From: Sphingobacteriaceae bacterium UBA6709 | Lineage (GTDB): Bacteria; Bacteroidota; Bacteroidia; Sphingobacteriales; Sphingobacteriaceae | Reading direction: 5' to 3' | DNA length: 44,102 bases | NCBI GenBank assembly: GCA_002454425.1 | Contig: DKIV01000041.1 | Location: 1 to 44,102, forward strand | Shown here: piece after piece, positions 8,516 to 16,956 of the stretch | Layout: each line of letters opens with the position of its first letter | Numbering within the stretch: position 1 is the first letter of the stretch | The notes under the pieces: generated by a model | What the model saw: only the letters and a program-made list of their open reading frames with translations | Told to the model about the DNA's origin: nothing | Databases searched by the model: none | Program-made: the position numbers and the translations under genes

Positions 8516-9835
8516 CTAAAGACGTCCGTCAACCATTGATCGATCAAGAAAAGCTTTGGTATCAAAGATAATACCCCCGGGCGATTTAAGGCCTGAATAG
8601 TCGAGATCCATGAATGCGCGATGTGCCACGGCAACTATAATCGCCTGATAGGCGGCGTGGGGTTCGACATGCTTAACGATGTCAATACCGTGTTCTTTTT
8701 TAACCTCATCACTATCCGCGTGCGGATCAAAAACATCAACGCGAAGACCGAACTGTGATAACTCGTGATAGATATCTACTACGCGTGTATTACGGATATC
8801 AGGACAGTCTTCTTTGAACGTGATACCCAGGATTAAAACAGCGGCACCTTTGATTTTAATGTCGTTAGCAATCATGAGCTTCACAACTTTATTAGCAACA
8901 AACTGTCCCATCATATCATTCACCCGTCGTCCTGAAAGAATGACCTGGGGATGGTAGCCCAGGCTTTGAGCTTTATGTACCAGATAATAAGGATCAACAC
9001 CGATACAATGCCCCCCCACGAGGCCTGGTTTAAACTTTAGAAAGTTCCACTTTGTTCCGGCAGCTTCAATAACGTCATTAGTATCTATACCAATTCTGTC
9101 AAAGATCAGGGCCAGTTCATTGACAAAGGAGATATTCAGATCGCGTTGCGCATTTTCTATGGCCTTTGAGGCCTCGGCAACCTTAATACTTGGAGCCATA
9201 TACGTACCGGCGGTAATAATAGAAGCATATAGCTTATCAACAAACGCTGCCGCGGCCGGTGTCGAACCGCTGGTAACCTTTCTGATACGCGTCAGGGTAT
9301 TTACCTTATCGCCGGGGTTAATACGCTCTGGCGAGTAGCCAACGTAAAAATCATCATTTAATACGAATCCGGAGGCTTGTTCCAATACCGGGATGCACTC
9401 CTCTTCAGTACAACCGGGATACACTGTAGACTCATAGATCACAACGTCGCCGCGCTTAAGCACCTGGGCAAGCATCTTACTAGCATTCAGCAGCGGATTG
9501 AGATCGGGACATTTAAACTGATCAACAGGCGTGGGTACGGTGATGATAAATACGGTGCAGGAGGAAATATCGGTCAACGAAGCGCTAAAGCTCAAGCCAC
9601 TGGGCGTCGCAGTATCTGTTTCATTCTGCATTACAGTTAAGAGCGCATTACTGTCAGCCTCGTTGGTGCGATCGAAGCCACGTTTAAGCTCGGCAACCCT
9701 GGCCTCGTTAACATCAAATCCGGTAACGTTAAATTTCTTAGCGAATTCAATGGCAAGGGGTAAGCCCACATAGCCAAGCCCAATGATCGCTATATTTATT
9801 CGTTGAGCACTTAAATCTGCTTCCCAAGTATTCAT
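8516..9835 (-). CDS. UDP-N-acetyl-hexosamine 6-dehydrogenase (TviB/WbpO type)
   Basis: The enzyme oxidises C6 of a UDP-HexNAc twice with NAD+ to give the uronic acid used in capsule or O-antigen units. The 439 residues show the N-terminal Rossmann motif GLGYVGLPLA (18-27), the central dimerisation helix region, the catalytic cysteine motif GGHCIGVDPYY with Cys277, and the C-terminal nucleotide-binding domain with LGITFKEDCPDIRN. The sequence resembles TviB of the Vi antigen locus and WbpO more than UDP-glucose dehydrogenases, so the expected product is a UDP-GalNAcA- or UDP-GlcNAcA-type sugar (inference). It lies 364 nt downstream of gmd with a terminator between them, so it probably has its own promoter (see 9998-10005). 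Confidence 0.9.
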   Translation of the reverse strand: MNTWEADLSAQRINIAIIGLGYVGLPLAIEFAKKFNVTGFDVNEARVAELKRGFDRTNEADSNALLTVMQNETDTATPSGLSFSASLTDISSCTVFIITVPTPVDQFKCPDLNPLLNASKMLAQVLKRGDVVIYESTVYPGCTEEECIPVLEQASGFVLNDDFYVGYSPERINPGDKVNTLTRIRKVTSGSTPAAAAFVDKLYASIITAGTYMAPSIKVAEASKAIENAQRDLNISFVNELALIFDRIGIDTNDVIEAAGTKWNFLKFKPGLVGGHCIGVDPYYLVHKAQSLGYHPQVILSGRRVNDMMGQFVANKVVKLMIANDIKIKGAAVLILGITFKEDCPDIRNTRVVDIYHELSQFGLRVDVFDPHADSDEVKKEHGIDIVKHVEPHAAYQAIIVAVAHRAFMDLDYSGLKSPGGIIFDTKAFLDRSMVDGRL

Positions 9836-10142
9836 GCGAACAAAGGTATAATAAAATAAAAATTGTCGGCAGAATGCTTAACTGAGGAAACAGAAATAAA
9901 ACGGAGATAGCACGTGGAGACAAGCACTCCTGATAAGGAATGTTTAGTGCCCGAAAAAGTGGCGTTTAACGCTCAAATTCGTACATGAAATAGGCTACAA
10001 AGATAGTAAGTATGAAAAACTCAATCATGACCTGCTTTTACCAAATTTAATATTTGTCAACATAAAATCAAACACTTACGAAATTTATTATCATCAGGTA
10101 AGGCTGAGAGTGATAGCATGAAACAAGAACAATTGAGGCTAT
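9836..10142. other. Intergenic leader of the UDP-sugar dehydrogenase gene
   Basis: No coding sequence was seen. The stretch holds a TATCTTTG promoter element on the minus strand (9998-10005) and a small imperfect hairpin (9924-9950, GCACT/AGTGC with an inner TCCT/AGGA) inside the presumed 5' untranslated region. The gmd terminator begins at its right end. Confidence 0.4.
9998..10005 (-). promoter_or_regulatory. Candidate -7 element (TATCTTTG)
   Basis: The minus strand reads TATCTTTG, an exact match to the Bacteroidota -7 consensus TAnnTTTG, 163 nt ahead of the UDP-sugar dehydrogenase start. No clean TTTG -33 element is present at the right distance, so support is partial. Confidence 0.4.
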
Positions 10143-10182
10143 AAAAAAAGGTCGCTTCCTTTTACCGAAGCAACCTTTTTTT
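10143..10182. terminator. Bidirectional terminator after gmd
   Basis: A7-GGTCGCTTC (10143-10158) pairs with GAAGCAACC-T7 (10167-10182) with a single mismatch and an 8-nt loop. It starts 18 nt past the gmd stop on the minus strand and has a run of seven Ts at the 3' side of the stem. Confidence 0.88.
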
Positions 10183-10199
10183 ATGCGATATTCTGAATA

Positions 10200-11315
10200 T
10201 TATTCGAACTGATTTTTGATGGAATATCCAAGTTCCTTAAGCGTTTTTTCCCGCTTAAAGAGCTCAAGATCGGAACGCATCATATCCTCTACCAACATTG
10301 GCAAATCATATTTGGGCTTCCAACCCAGCTTAGTCATAGCCTTTGTAGGATCGCCAATAAGGAGATCCACTTCTGTTGGGCGGAAATACGCTGGATCTAC
10401 CGCTACCACTTCCGCTCCCGGTTGAAGCTGATGTTCTTTATTGCTACAACTTACTACATAACCTTTTTCATCTACCCCTTCACCGCGGAACTCAATTTCT
10501 ATACCTGCCTGCGCGAAAGACATACGTACAAAGTCGCGCACAGTAGTAGTTACCCCGGTAGCGATCACGTAGTCTTCAGGAGTATCCTGCTGAAGGATGA
10601 GATACATCGCTTCCACATAATCCTTAGCATGTCCCCAATCGCGTTTCGCGTCAAGATTACCAAGGAAAAGACAAGACTGCATATTCAAGGCAATCTTAGC
10701 TACCGCCCGGGTAATTTTTCTTGTTACGAAAGTCTCGCCACGAAGTGGGCTCTCATGGTTAAAGAGAATACCATTACAAGCGTACATACCGTAGGCTTCG
10801 CGATAATTTACGGTAATCCAATAACCGTAAAGCTTAGCAACCGCGTAAGGCGAGCGTGGATAAAAAGGAGTCGTCTCAGACTGAGGCACCGCTTGTACTA
10901 AACCATACAACTCAGAAGTTGAAGCCTGATAAACCTTTGTTTTCTTGGTGAGGTTTAATAAACGCACGGCCTCAAGAATACGCAAGGTTCCGATACCATC
11001 GGCATTAGCTGTATATTCAGGAGTGTCAAAGCTCACTTTAACATGACTCATTGCTCCCAGATTATAAATTTCGTCGGGTTGTACCTGTTGAATTATTCTA
11101 ATAAGGTTGGTTGAGTCGGTAAGATCTCCATAATGCAGGATAAAGTTGACATCACTTTCGTGAAGATCCTGATAAAGGTGGTCTATTCTGTCTGTATTAA
11201 ACAAAGAGCTTCTTCTTTTTATTCCGTGCACTTCATATCCTTTGGATAGGAGTAGTTCGGCAAGATATGCTCCATCCTGGCCGGTTATACCGGTTACTAG
11301 GGCTTTTTTCTTCAT
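10200..11315 (-). CDS. gmd: GDP-mannose 4,6-dehydratase
   Basis: Gmd converts GDP-D-mannose to GDP-4-keto-6-deoxy-D-mannose, the precursor of GDP-L-fucose, GDP-D-rhamnose and GDP-perosamine. The 371-residue extended SDR shows TGITGQDG (8-15), the GDP-mannose-binding LFNTDRIDHLY segment, the active-site STSELYG (132-138) with Glu135, and Tyr157-x3-Lys161 in YAVAK. NHESPLRGETFVTRKI is also diagnostic. No fcl/GMER, rmd or perosamine synthase follows, so the final sugar made from its product is decided elsewhere in the genome. It is flanked by 373 nt upstream and a strong terminator downstream, so it may be transcribed alone or by read-through from the sugar cluster before it. Confidence 0.96.
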   Translation of the reverse strand: MKKKALVTGITGQDGAYLAELLLSKGYEVHGIKRRSSLFNTDRIDHLYQDLHESDVNFILHYGDLTDSTNLIRIIQQVQPDEIYNLGAMSHVKVSFDTPEYTANADGIGTLRILEAVRLLNLTKKTKVYQASTSELYGLVQAVPQSETTPFYPRSPYAVAKLYGYWITVNYREAYGMYACNGILFNHESPLRGETFVTRKITRAVAKIALNMQSCLFLGNLDAKRDWGHAKDYVEAMYLILQQDTPEDYVIATGVTTTVRDFVRMSFAQAGIEIEFRGEGVDEKGYVVSCSNKEHQLQPGAEVVAVDPAYFRPTEVDLLIGDPTKAMTKLGWKPKYDLPMLVEDMMRSDLELFKREKTLKELGYSIKNQFE

Positions 11316-11688
11316 TTAACTTAATTATTTACGCTAAAGTACTAATATTTTTCAAGCCATTGCGATAAAAAACGGGGGCTTTTATGAAATGCCGTCAGAC
11401 ATAATTATCATTTGTTCGCCCCCCTGTAAAGCAGGATGAGATATGTGTGAAACGAGCATTGTAATAGTCAATAATATAAACGCTGGGCAGTTAGCAATAT
11501 GAGTGTAAGGATGACAAGGCAAAGGGGTGGGGGTAGTAATACTCATATTACCACTGCCAGCGTTATCTTTCGTTGCATCCAAGAAGAGCATATATCATGA
11601 TCTGCAGCGAGCAACAAATCCAGAGAAACCTTTTTGAACTGAAATCCGCGAAAGCGCTAACAGCAAGGATATTTATAACGTGTGTCAA
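11316..11688. other. Intergenic region with a long inverted repeat
   Basis: These 373 nt between the COG4091 gene and gmd contain no convincing gene. They hold the inverted repeat described at 11479-11564 and a shorter GGGGGC/GCCCCC pair around 11374-11423. Both would fold in the gmd leader RNA. Confidence 0.5.
11479..11564. repeat. Imperfect inverted repeat, arms of 24-26 bp
   Basis: The left arm at 11479-11504 begins AACGCTGGGCAG and ends AATATGAGT. The right arm at 11541-11564 begins ACTCATATT and ends CTGCCAGCGTT. The arms are reverse complements except for a 2-nt length difference and two or three mismatches. The 36-nt spacer is G-rich on the plus strand. It could be a leader-RNA stem, a strong protein-binding site or a small mobile-element relic; no transposase is near. 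Confidence 0.6.
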
Positions 11689-13026
11689 TTATACGCCGAT
11701 AGATTCTTCTGTCGCATCCAAAGGAGCCTTCATCTTGTCAAAATATTGCTGCTGTTCGCGTCGCAGGCGATCAATAAGACGACCGGGAGGAACGATAACA
11801 TCATCATAAGTAAGCACCTGGTCGCGAGGAATATCGCGCTTAAGGATGCAATTTTCAGCAAGACCAATGGGAAGAAGCCTTTCGGCAGCTACAGTTTCTG
11901 CATTTTCGCAAAGACCATAGGTCATATAATGGCCGATGGGGTCGATGACAGCGCCTGCCTTCAGGTCAGTTTTCGCGGCAGCGACAACTTCAACGCTTGG
12001 GCCAGCCAACGGTGTCAGCGCAGCATCGCCAAATAATACCGCGCGCGCGACGGTAGCGGGTACCTCAAAATGACAAAGATGATAGGGCGTGTAAAACAGA
12101 TACAATGGCCCCTCTCCTAGCTTGTAAAGGTTAAGGTAGTGTTTCTGCACCGGATGATCGTGTGTACCGAGGACAAAAACTCCAGGACCAGGTTCCGCGC
12201 CTACCACATAATCAACAAAACCAGGCCCATTGAGCAAGAGTTCCTCAGGAAATAAAGCCACAGCTTCGCGCAAGGGGGTTCCGGGCGCCACTGAAGGGCC
12301 GAGCATACCACGACGGGCAACTTTCATACCTGTACCATTGGCGATGATTGCCTGCTCAAACGATACTTTGCTTCCGTCGGCAAAGGAGGTAACCATGGCG
12401 GGATTCTGTCCCCATTTTTTTGCGAAACCTTCCTGCGTTGTGGGATTCCTGTAAGGATCATGCAGCCCTTTTATGTTGCCACATAATACAGGGCGTACGC
12501 CAAGGCCCGTCACAAAACGGAAGAGATTCATCGTAACGCCAGGCTGGTCGCCGTCAGCATTAGTAAATACCACGCCCTTTTGTTGCGCGTAAACTTTTAG
12601 AATAGGACCTACGGTACCATCCAGTTCAGCGTTCATCAGGATCACATGCTTCTGATTTTCTATGGCCTTGAGTATCACCTGCGCGCCATTTTCAATCGCG
12701 CCTGTCACCTCTATTATAGCATCTATCTGAGCTGCTTCGCATAAAAGCAGGGGATTATCGGTAATGCTATAGCGTCCTTTAGCGATATTTTCCTCAAGAG
12801 CTGCCAAAGAATGAACCTCTTTAACATCGTCAACTCCGGCTTGTTCGTAAGCGGCACGTGCCTTAGCGACAGTTCTGTTAGCGATCGCCACCAACTGCAT
12901 TCCTTTTACAAAAGCGCATATCTGCAATGCGATGCCACGTGCCATGAAGCCGGCACCAACCATTGCTACACGCAGCGGCCGACCCTCTTCGTGCAGTTTC
13001 AAAAGAGCGTTATCTATAATAATCAT
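11689..13026 (-). CDS. Homoserine dehydrogenase-like oxidoreductase with SAF domain (COG4091)
   Basis: The 445-residue protein has an N-terminal NAD(P)-binding fold with GAGFMA (24-29), a central substrate domain resembling homoserine dehydrogenase (NADGDQPGVTMN, about residue 164 on), and a C-terminal SAF-like domain (about 340-440) as in antifreeze/SAF proteins. This matches COG4091 as I know it. Members are often encoded beside RfbF-type cytidylyltransferases and RmlC-like epimerases in polysaccharide regions, as here, so a step in making an unusual or branched nucleotide-linked sugar or its side group is likely. True homoserine dehydrogenase activity is unlikely because there is no ACT domain, no aspartokinase fusion and no amino-acid operon. 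It starts 39 nt after the rfbC-like gene. The substrate is unknown. Confidence 0.75.
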   Translation of the reverse strand: MIIIDNALLKLHEEGRPLRVAMVGAGFMARGIALQICAFVKGMQLVAIANRTVAKARAAYEQAGVDDVKEVHSLAALEENIAKGRYSITDNPLLLCEAAQIDAIIEVTGAIENGAQVILKAIENQKHVILMNAELDGTVGPILKVYAQQKGVVFTNADGDQPGVTMNLFRFVTGLGVRPVLCGNIKGLHDPYRNPTTQEGFAKKWGQNPAMVTSFADGSKVSFEQAIIANGTGMKVARRGMLGPSVAPGTPLREAVALFPEELLLNGPGFVDYVVGAEPGPGVFVLGTHDHPVQKHYLNLYKLGEGPLYLFYTPYHLCHFEVPATVARAVLFGDAALTPLAGPSVEVVAAAKTDLKAGAVIDPIGHYMTYGLCENAETVAAERLLPIGLAENCILKRDIPRDQVLTYDDVIVPPGRLIDRLRREQQQYFDKMKAPLDATEESIGV

Positions 13027-13065
13027 AAACGAGTTTTTAGTTTTTCAACAGTGGATAGTAAGATC

Positions 13066-13617
13066 TCAAAAGGCAGGCACATCCGCGCGCTCTTCAAAAA
13101 GCGGGTGAAGGGCATCTTTGGCAGAGATCAATAATGGCTGTATGGGCCACTGAATGTTAAACGCAGGATCGTCCCAACGATAGCCGCGCTCCGAAGCAGG
13201 GGTATATGCCGCGGTCACCTGATAGCATACATCGGTATTATCTTCCAGGGTTATAAATCCATGCGCAAATCCCTCAGGAACAAACAACATGCGATAGCTA
13301 TCGGCCGTTAGCTCGGCACCGAACCATTGTTTATATGTTTCAGATTGAGGCCTCAAATCGACGATAACATCAAAAATGGCACCTCTGGTGCAACGTACCA
13401 GTTTAGATTCCTCATGAGGAGCAAGTTGCATGTGCATACCACGCAGCGTACCTCTGGTTTTATTAAAACTGAGGTTTGCCTGTACAACATGAGTACTAAG
13501 ATCAAATTCGCGAAACTCGCCGGCGCAAAAGGAACGTGCAAAGAAACCGCGTTCGTCCTCGAGCTTCTTAATATCGATGAGGTAGGCGCCAGCCAAAGGG
13601 GTTGGTATAAAGTTCAT
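13066..13617 (-). CDS. rfbC: RmlC-type dTDP/CDP-4-keto-6-deoxysugar 3,5-epimerase
   Basis: The 183 residues form a single cupin-like barrel of normal RmlC length. Visible landmarks are ERGFFARSF (22-30), TRGTLRGMHMQ with catalytic-type His62, Lys72 in SKLVRC, the VPEGFAHGF strand (113-121), Tyr132, and the acidic pair near residue 149. The usual reaction epimerises C3 and/or C5 of a 4-keto-6-deoxy nucleotide sugar. No rmlA, rmlB or rmlD is here; the neighbours include a cytidylyltransferase, so a CDP-linked substrate is as likely as dTDP. It sits 40 nt after the SDR gene and 39 nt before the COG4091 gene, consistent with one operon. The gene symbol is a family label. Confidence 0.85.
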   Translation of the reverse strand: MNFIPTPLAGAYLIDIKKLEDERGFFARSFCAGEFREFDLSTHVVQANLSFNKTRGTLRGMHMQLAPHEESKLVRCTRGAIFDVIVDLRPQSETYKQWFGAELTADSYRMLFVPEGFAHGFITLEDNTDVCYQVTAAYTPASERGYRWDDPAFNIQWPIQPLLISAKDALHPLFEERADVPAF

Positions 13618-13657
13618 AATTTTCTATGATGTTTATTGTAAAACAAAAGAGTATTCC

Positions 13658-14746
13658 TCAGCCAACCAATTGAGGCTCGGGCTTACGGCGCGGACTCTGC
13701 TTCATGGTCCAGCTCAGCTGACTGTTTAGGAGGCCTGTATCTTTCAGTTGATTGAGGACTTTTAAGCGCATAAGCAAAGAATTGCGGAAGTCGGCGTCAT
13801 TAAAATTCATGGCCAGGAGATTTTCATGCAGCTCGGCAATGGTCGACTGCAAAGAATGCTGAGGCTGATGATTGGGAGCCAATGATTCAAAAAGATCGAA
13901 ATTGACACGATAAGATCGCTTGTCGGGAGCCGCATCCTTATTAACACTGAGTTCAAGGCCAGGAATATGCGAACGCAACGCCTCAGCGAGCTCGATAACC
14001 TGATAATTCCAATGATTACTACCTGTATTTACAGCAAGGAAGCGTCCGCCCCAGGCAGCATCGCGCGTAACAGCCCAGCAGATAGCGCGAGCCATATCGG
14101 CTACATGAATCAATGGACGCCAGGGACTGCCGTCACTGAGAATCGATACTTTGTTCATGCTTACTGCTCCGGCGACGAAATCGTTAAGCACGAGATCAAG
14201 ACGCAGACGATTGCTCATACCGCATGCTGTAGCAAAGCGCAGGCAGGTAATGGTAAATGACTCGTCGGCCAGATCGCGAAGATCCCGTTCAGTGAATACT
14301 TTTGAGCGGGCGTAGGCCGTTAAAGGGTTAAGTTCAGAATCCTCAGCTTTTGCGCCATCGCCTCCAGCGCCATACATACTACAACTGGAAGCAAATACAA
14401 ATGCCTTTACCCCCTGTCGTTTGGCCATATGTGCAAGCCGAATACTAGCTCTATAGTTAACATCCATGGTAAGATCTTCAAACTGCATTCCCATAGGATC
14501 GTTGGAGATCGCGGCTAGATGAACGATTACGTCAACGCCGTTAAGAATTCCTTCGGGCATAAAACGCAGGTCGCCAAAGAGCTGCTGATCCAGTGCCAAC
14601 TCAGGAAGGTGAAAAACATTGGTAAGGCATGAGGAGAAATAGCCCATATCATAGCCTACGAGGGTAGCGTTGGGAAATGCAGCACGCAACTGGTTGACAA
14701 CGCCTGGTCCTACATAGCCCATGTTGCCGGTGATTAAGATTTTCAT
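13658..14746 (-). CDS. NAD(P)-dependent sugar epimerase/dehydratase (extended SDR)
   Basis: The Met at 14746 is preferred because the protein then starts MKILITG directly on the Rossmann fold; a Met at 14773 would add nine residues. The 362-residue product has GNMGYVG (7-13), HLAAISNDP, an active-site SSCSMYG stretch (about 120-126) and Tyr145-x3-Lys149 (YARSK), so it is a catalytically complete extended SDR. It does not read as a canonical CDP-glucose 4,6-dehydratase (RfbG) or GalE. Genes of this kind next to rfbF and rfbC-like genes suggest conversion of a CDP-hexose or a related keto-sugar; the exact reaction is open. The C-terminus is basic and proline-rich. It follows the cytidylyltransferase gene after 66 nt. 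Confidence 0.8.
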   Translation of the reverse strand: MKILITGNMGYVGPGVVNQLRAAFPNATLVGYDMGYFSSCLTNVFHLPELALDQQLFGDLRFMPEGILNGVDVIVHLAAISNDPMGMQFEDLTMDVNYRASIRLAHMAKRQGVKAFVFASSCSMYGAGGDGAKAEDSELNPLTAYARSKVFTERDLRDLADESFTITCLRFATACGMSNRLRLDLVLNDFVAGAVSMNKVSILSDGSPWRPLIHVADMARAICWAVTRDAAWGGRFLAVNTGSNHWNYQVIELAEALRSHIPGLELSVNKDAAPDKRSYRVNFDLFESLAPNHQPQHSLQSTIAELHENLLAMNFNDADFRNSLLMRLKVLNQLKDTGLLNSQLSWTMKQSPRRKPEPQLVG

Positions 14747-14812
14747 AAAAATAGCGATTGTAGAGGTAGTCAAAAAAATGAACAGGGAGCGATATGTGTT
14801 GGATGGGAAAGC

Positions 14813-15652
14813 CTAGTGCGAACTGCCATCAAGCTCTGTTCCTGCGCGCTGTAACATCAGGGACATTTCATGCCAGGGCGCTTTGCCGGCACTCCAAAGA
14901 CTATCAAGCACATTTTTATCTCGCAGCGTATCCATCGGTTGCCAGAAGCCCGTATGTTTATAGGCAGAAAGCTGGCCCTGACGCGCCAAGGTTTCCATGG
15001 GCTCTAACTCCCATACCGTCTGATCATCCTGGATGTAATCAAATATTTCAGGTTCAAGAACAAAGTAGCCGCCATTTATCCAGGGCATGTCGGCACCGCC
15101 AGGTTTCTCCTTGAAGCTACTGATCTGGCTTTGGCCTTCGGCAAGAGTAAAAGCGCCGAAACGCCCAGGTTGCTGAACAGCGGTAACGGTAGCCAAAGAA
15201 TTACCGATTTTATGAAAAGCCACCAGCTCATCAATTCTAACATTGCTCAGTCCATCACCGTAGGTCATGCAGAAGGTTTCGTTGCCAACATAATCTGCTA
15301 CGCGTTTTAAACGACCTCCGGTCATGGTAGAATACCCGGTTTCCACGAGCGTGACATTCCAGGGTTCCGTGTGGTTTCTGTGAATTTCCATCACATTTTT
15401 TCTCATGTCAAAGGACACATCCGAATTGTAAAGACAATAGTTCGCGAAGTATTCTTTGATAACATTGCTCTTATAACCGCAGCAAATGATAAAATCGTTA
15501 ATTCCGTAGAAGGAATAGATTTTCATGATATGCCAGAGAATGGGTTTTCCACCAATCTCAACCATGGGTTTAGGACGAACCCCACTTTCTTCGCTGATAC
15601 GTGTTCCGAAGCCCCCGGCCAGGATTACAGCTTTCATTGGTTTTGTTTTCAT
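14813..15652 (-). CDS. rfbF: Glucose-1-phosphate cytidylyltransferase
   Basis: RfbF joins CTP and glucose 1-phosphate to make CDP-glucose, the entry point to 3,6-dideoxyhexoses and related branched sugars. The 279 residues have the nucleotidyltransferase signature AVILAGGFGTR with PKPM downstream, WHIMKIYSFYG, the YGDGLSN metal-binding segment and PGRFGAF, all as in RfbF. A second start at 15637 (MKAVILAGG) would match most family members and cannot be excluded. It is the first gene of the minus-strand sugar cluster. The leader carries a terminator-like hairpin 43 nt ahead of the start (15695-15718). A CDP-glucose 4,6-dehydratase, the usual next enzyme, is not recognisable nearby. Confidence 0.92.
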   Translation of the reverse strand: MKTKPMKAVILAGGFGTRISEESGVRPKPMVEIGGKPILWHIMKIYSFYGINDFIICCGYKSNVIKEYFANYCLYNSDVSFDMRKNVMEIHRNHTEPWNVTLVETGYSTMTGGRLKRVADYVGNETFCMTYGDGLSNVRIDELVAFHKIGNSLATVTAVQQPGRFGAFTLAEGQSQISSFKEKPGGADMPWINGGYFVLEPEIFDYIQDDQTVWELEPMETLARQGQLSAYKHTGFWQPMDTLRDKNVLDSLWSAGKAPWHEMSLMLQRAGTELDGSSH

Positions 15653-16353
15653 AACATAGCTTAATTACGATTTTAGGACAGTAAAAACAGGTTACAACTC
15701 CCGAAGTGTCGGGAGCTGCAGACCTGAAAAGGAGTTTGAAAAAATCAACGGATCACACCTGTCTATCCCGATAAGACTAATAGAACCCCTCGCTCAAAAG
15801 TTCATTAACATAAGCCATATCACAGGCTATCCAACTCCTTTGTTAGATATGAGGCAAGCACCTCGATTATGCCTAAAAGAAGGAAATATGCATCCCAGTG
15901 CCACTGAAAACTGGATAGGGTTTAGCAGCGGAAGATTTGCATAAAAAAAGAGCGAAGAGCCGCGTAAACACAGCTTATCGGAAAGCTTCGCCATTCGACT
16001 TACAGGCGACGCTAACCAGGCAACGACCATTTATTTTGTGTTACCGGAAGACGAAGTTAAGTGAAGATTTGATATAGCAAGAAGACTTGAGGGGGTTGGT
16101 TAGTGATTTGTAAACGAATGCACAATGCTGCACATCTTTTTGAGGAAAGCTTTACAGGAAACAGGCGAATCTGAGGACATAGAGCGCTTATCGACCCTCG
16201 CCAACCAGGAAAACAGAGAACATGAAACAAGGAATTTCACACTTATGTACAAACGGGTACACATATTATCAAAGTGACAACAATCACCTTATTCAATTGC
16301 TAATTTAGCTTTCGTCTATCACAATAATTATTAACATCTAATTTCATCGCTCA
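15653..16353. other. Divergent control region of the polysaccharide locus
   Basis: These 701 nt separate the minus-strand sugar operon from plus-strand upxY and must hold both promoters. No exact TAnnTTTG element was found for either direction. A near match, TAATTTAG, lies about 50 nt ahead of upxY. The minus-strand side carries the attenuator-like hairpin at 15695-15718. No convincing protein-coding frame was seen. Confidence 0.5.
15695..15718 (-). terminator. Attenuator-like hairpin in the rfbF leader
   Basis: On the minus strand CAGCTCCCGA - CACT - TCGGGAGTTG folds into a 10-bp stem (one G-U pair) with a tetraloop. It is followed by TAACCTGTTTTTAC, a T-run starting seven nt after the stem. 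It sits 43 nt before the rfbF start, where UpxY-controlled capsule operons need processive antitermination. The function is inferred. Confidence 0.5.
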
Positions 16354-16881
16354 ATGAAAACACATCTATCCCCCCATGATTCACGTTGGCTCGTTGTCTA
16401 TACCAGATCAAGGTATGAAAAGAAAGTCGATCTTTTATTAAAACAACAAGGCATTAACAGCTATTGCCCGCTGGTAAAAACTAAAAGAAAGTGGGCCGAC
16501 AGGTATAAGCTTGTCGAAGAGCCGCTCTTCAGCTCTTATCTGTTTGTACATATAAGCACCAAAGATCTATCAAGGGTGCAGCAAACCCAGGGAGTTGTGA
16601 ACTTCGTTTATCATGATGGAAGACCCGCGACCATAGCGGAACAAGATATTGAAAGAATAAAGGAACTGACCAATGATCATTATGACATTGAAGCTGTAGG
16701 TATTAAGAATTTGACCATCGGTGATACTATATCAGTAAAAAATGGTATTCTTTTTGATTTAAAAGGTGAAATACTTGAAATACAAGGAAAATCTGTATTA
16801 ATGCTTATGAAGCAGCTTGATTGCGCGCTGGTGGCAAAGGTGAAAATCGATTACAATCAACTGTTACTAACGAGTGCATAG
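16354..16881 (+). CDS. UpxY-family transcription antiterminator (NusG paralogue)
   Basis: The 175-residue protein has a NusG N-terminal (NGN) domain (about residues 9-105: WLVVYTRSRYEKKV, then PLFSSYLFVH and VVNFVYHDGRPA) and a C-terminal KOW segment (about 120-150). It is shorter than housekeeping NusG and matches the UpxY/RfaH-like specialised paralogues that stop premature termination in capsule operons of Bacteroides. UpxY is normally the first gene of the operon it controls. Here it is transcribed away from the sugar genes, with 701 nt between the starts, so it would act in trans on the minus-strand operon or on genes outside the window. The next plus-strand gene is a small HTH protein 75 nt downstream. 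Confidence 0.88.
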   Translation: MKTHLSPHDSRWLVVYTRSRYEKKVDLLLKQQGINSYCPLVKTKRKWADRYKLVEEPLFSSYLFVHISTKDLSRVQQTQGVVNFVYHDGRPATIAEQDIERIKELTNDHYDIEAVGIKNLTIGDTISVKNGILFDLKGEILEIQGKSVLMLMKQLDCALVAKVKIDYNQLLLTSA

Positions 16882-16956
16882 CACTACATCTACATTCTAA
16901 CTATAATCATTTTTTCTTGCACTCGTGCTAAATTTTAACCTTTACTAATCACGACT

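Noticed and set aside
11382..11591. 69-codon minus-strand frame ahead of gmd
   Set aside because: It runs straight through the long inverted repeat and has no protein-like character.
13327..13629. 100-codon plus-strand frame across the rfbC-like gene
   Set aside because: Antisense shadow of a clearly recognised epimerase gene.
15827..16030. 67-codon minus-strand frame in the polysaccharide control region
   Set aside because: No family resemblance, and it occupies a region expected to hold promoters and leader RNA.
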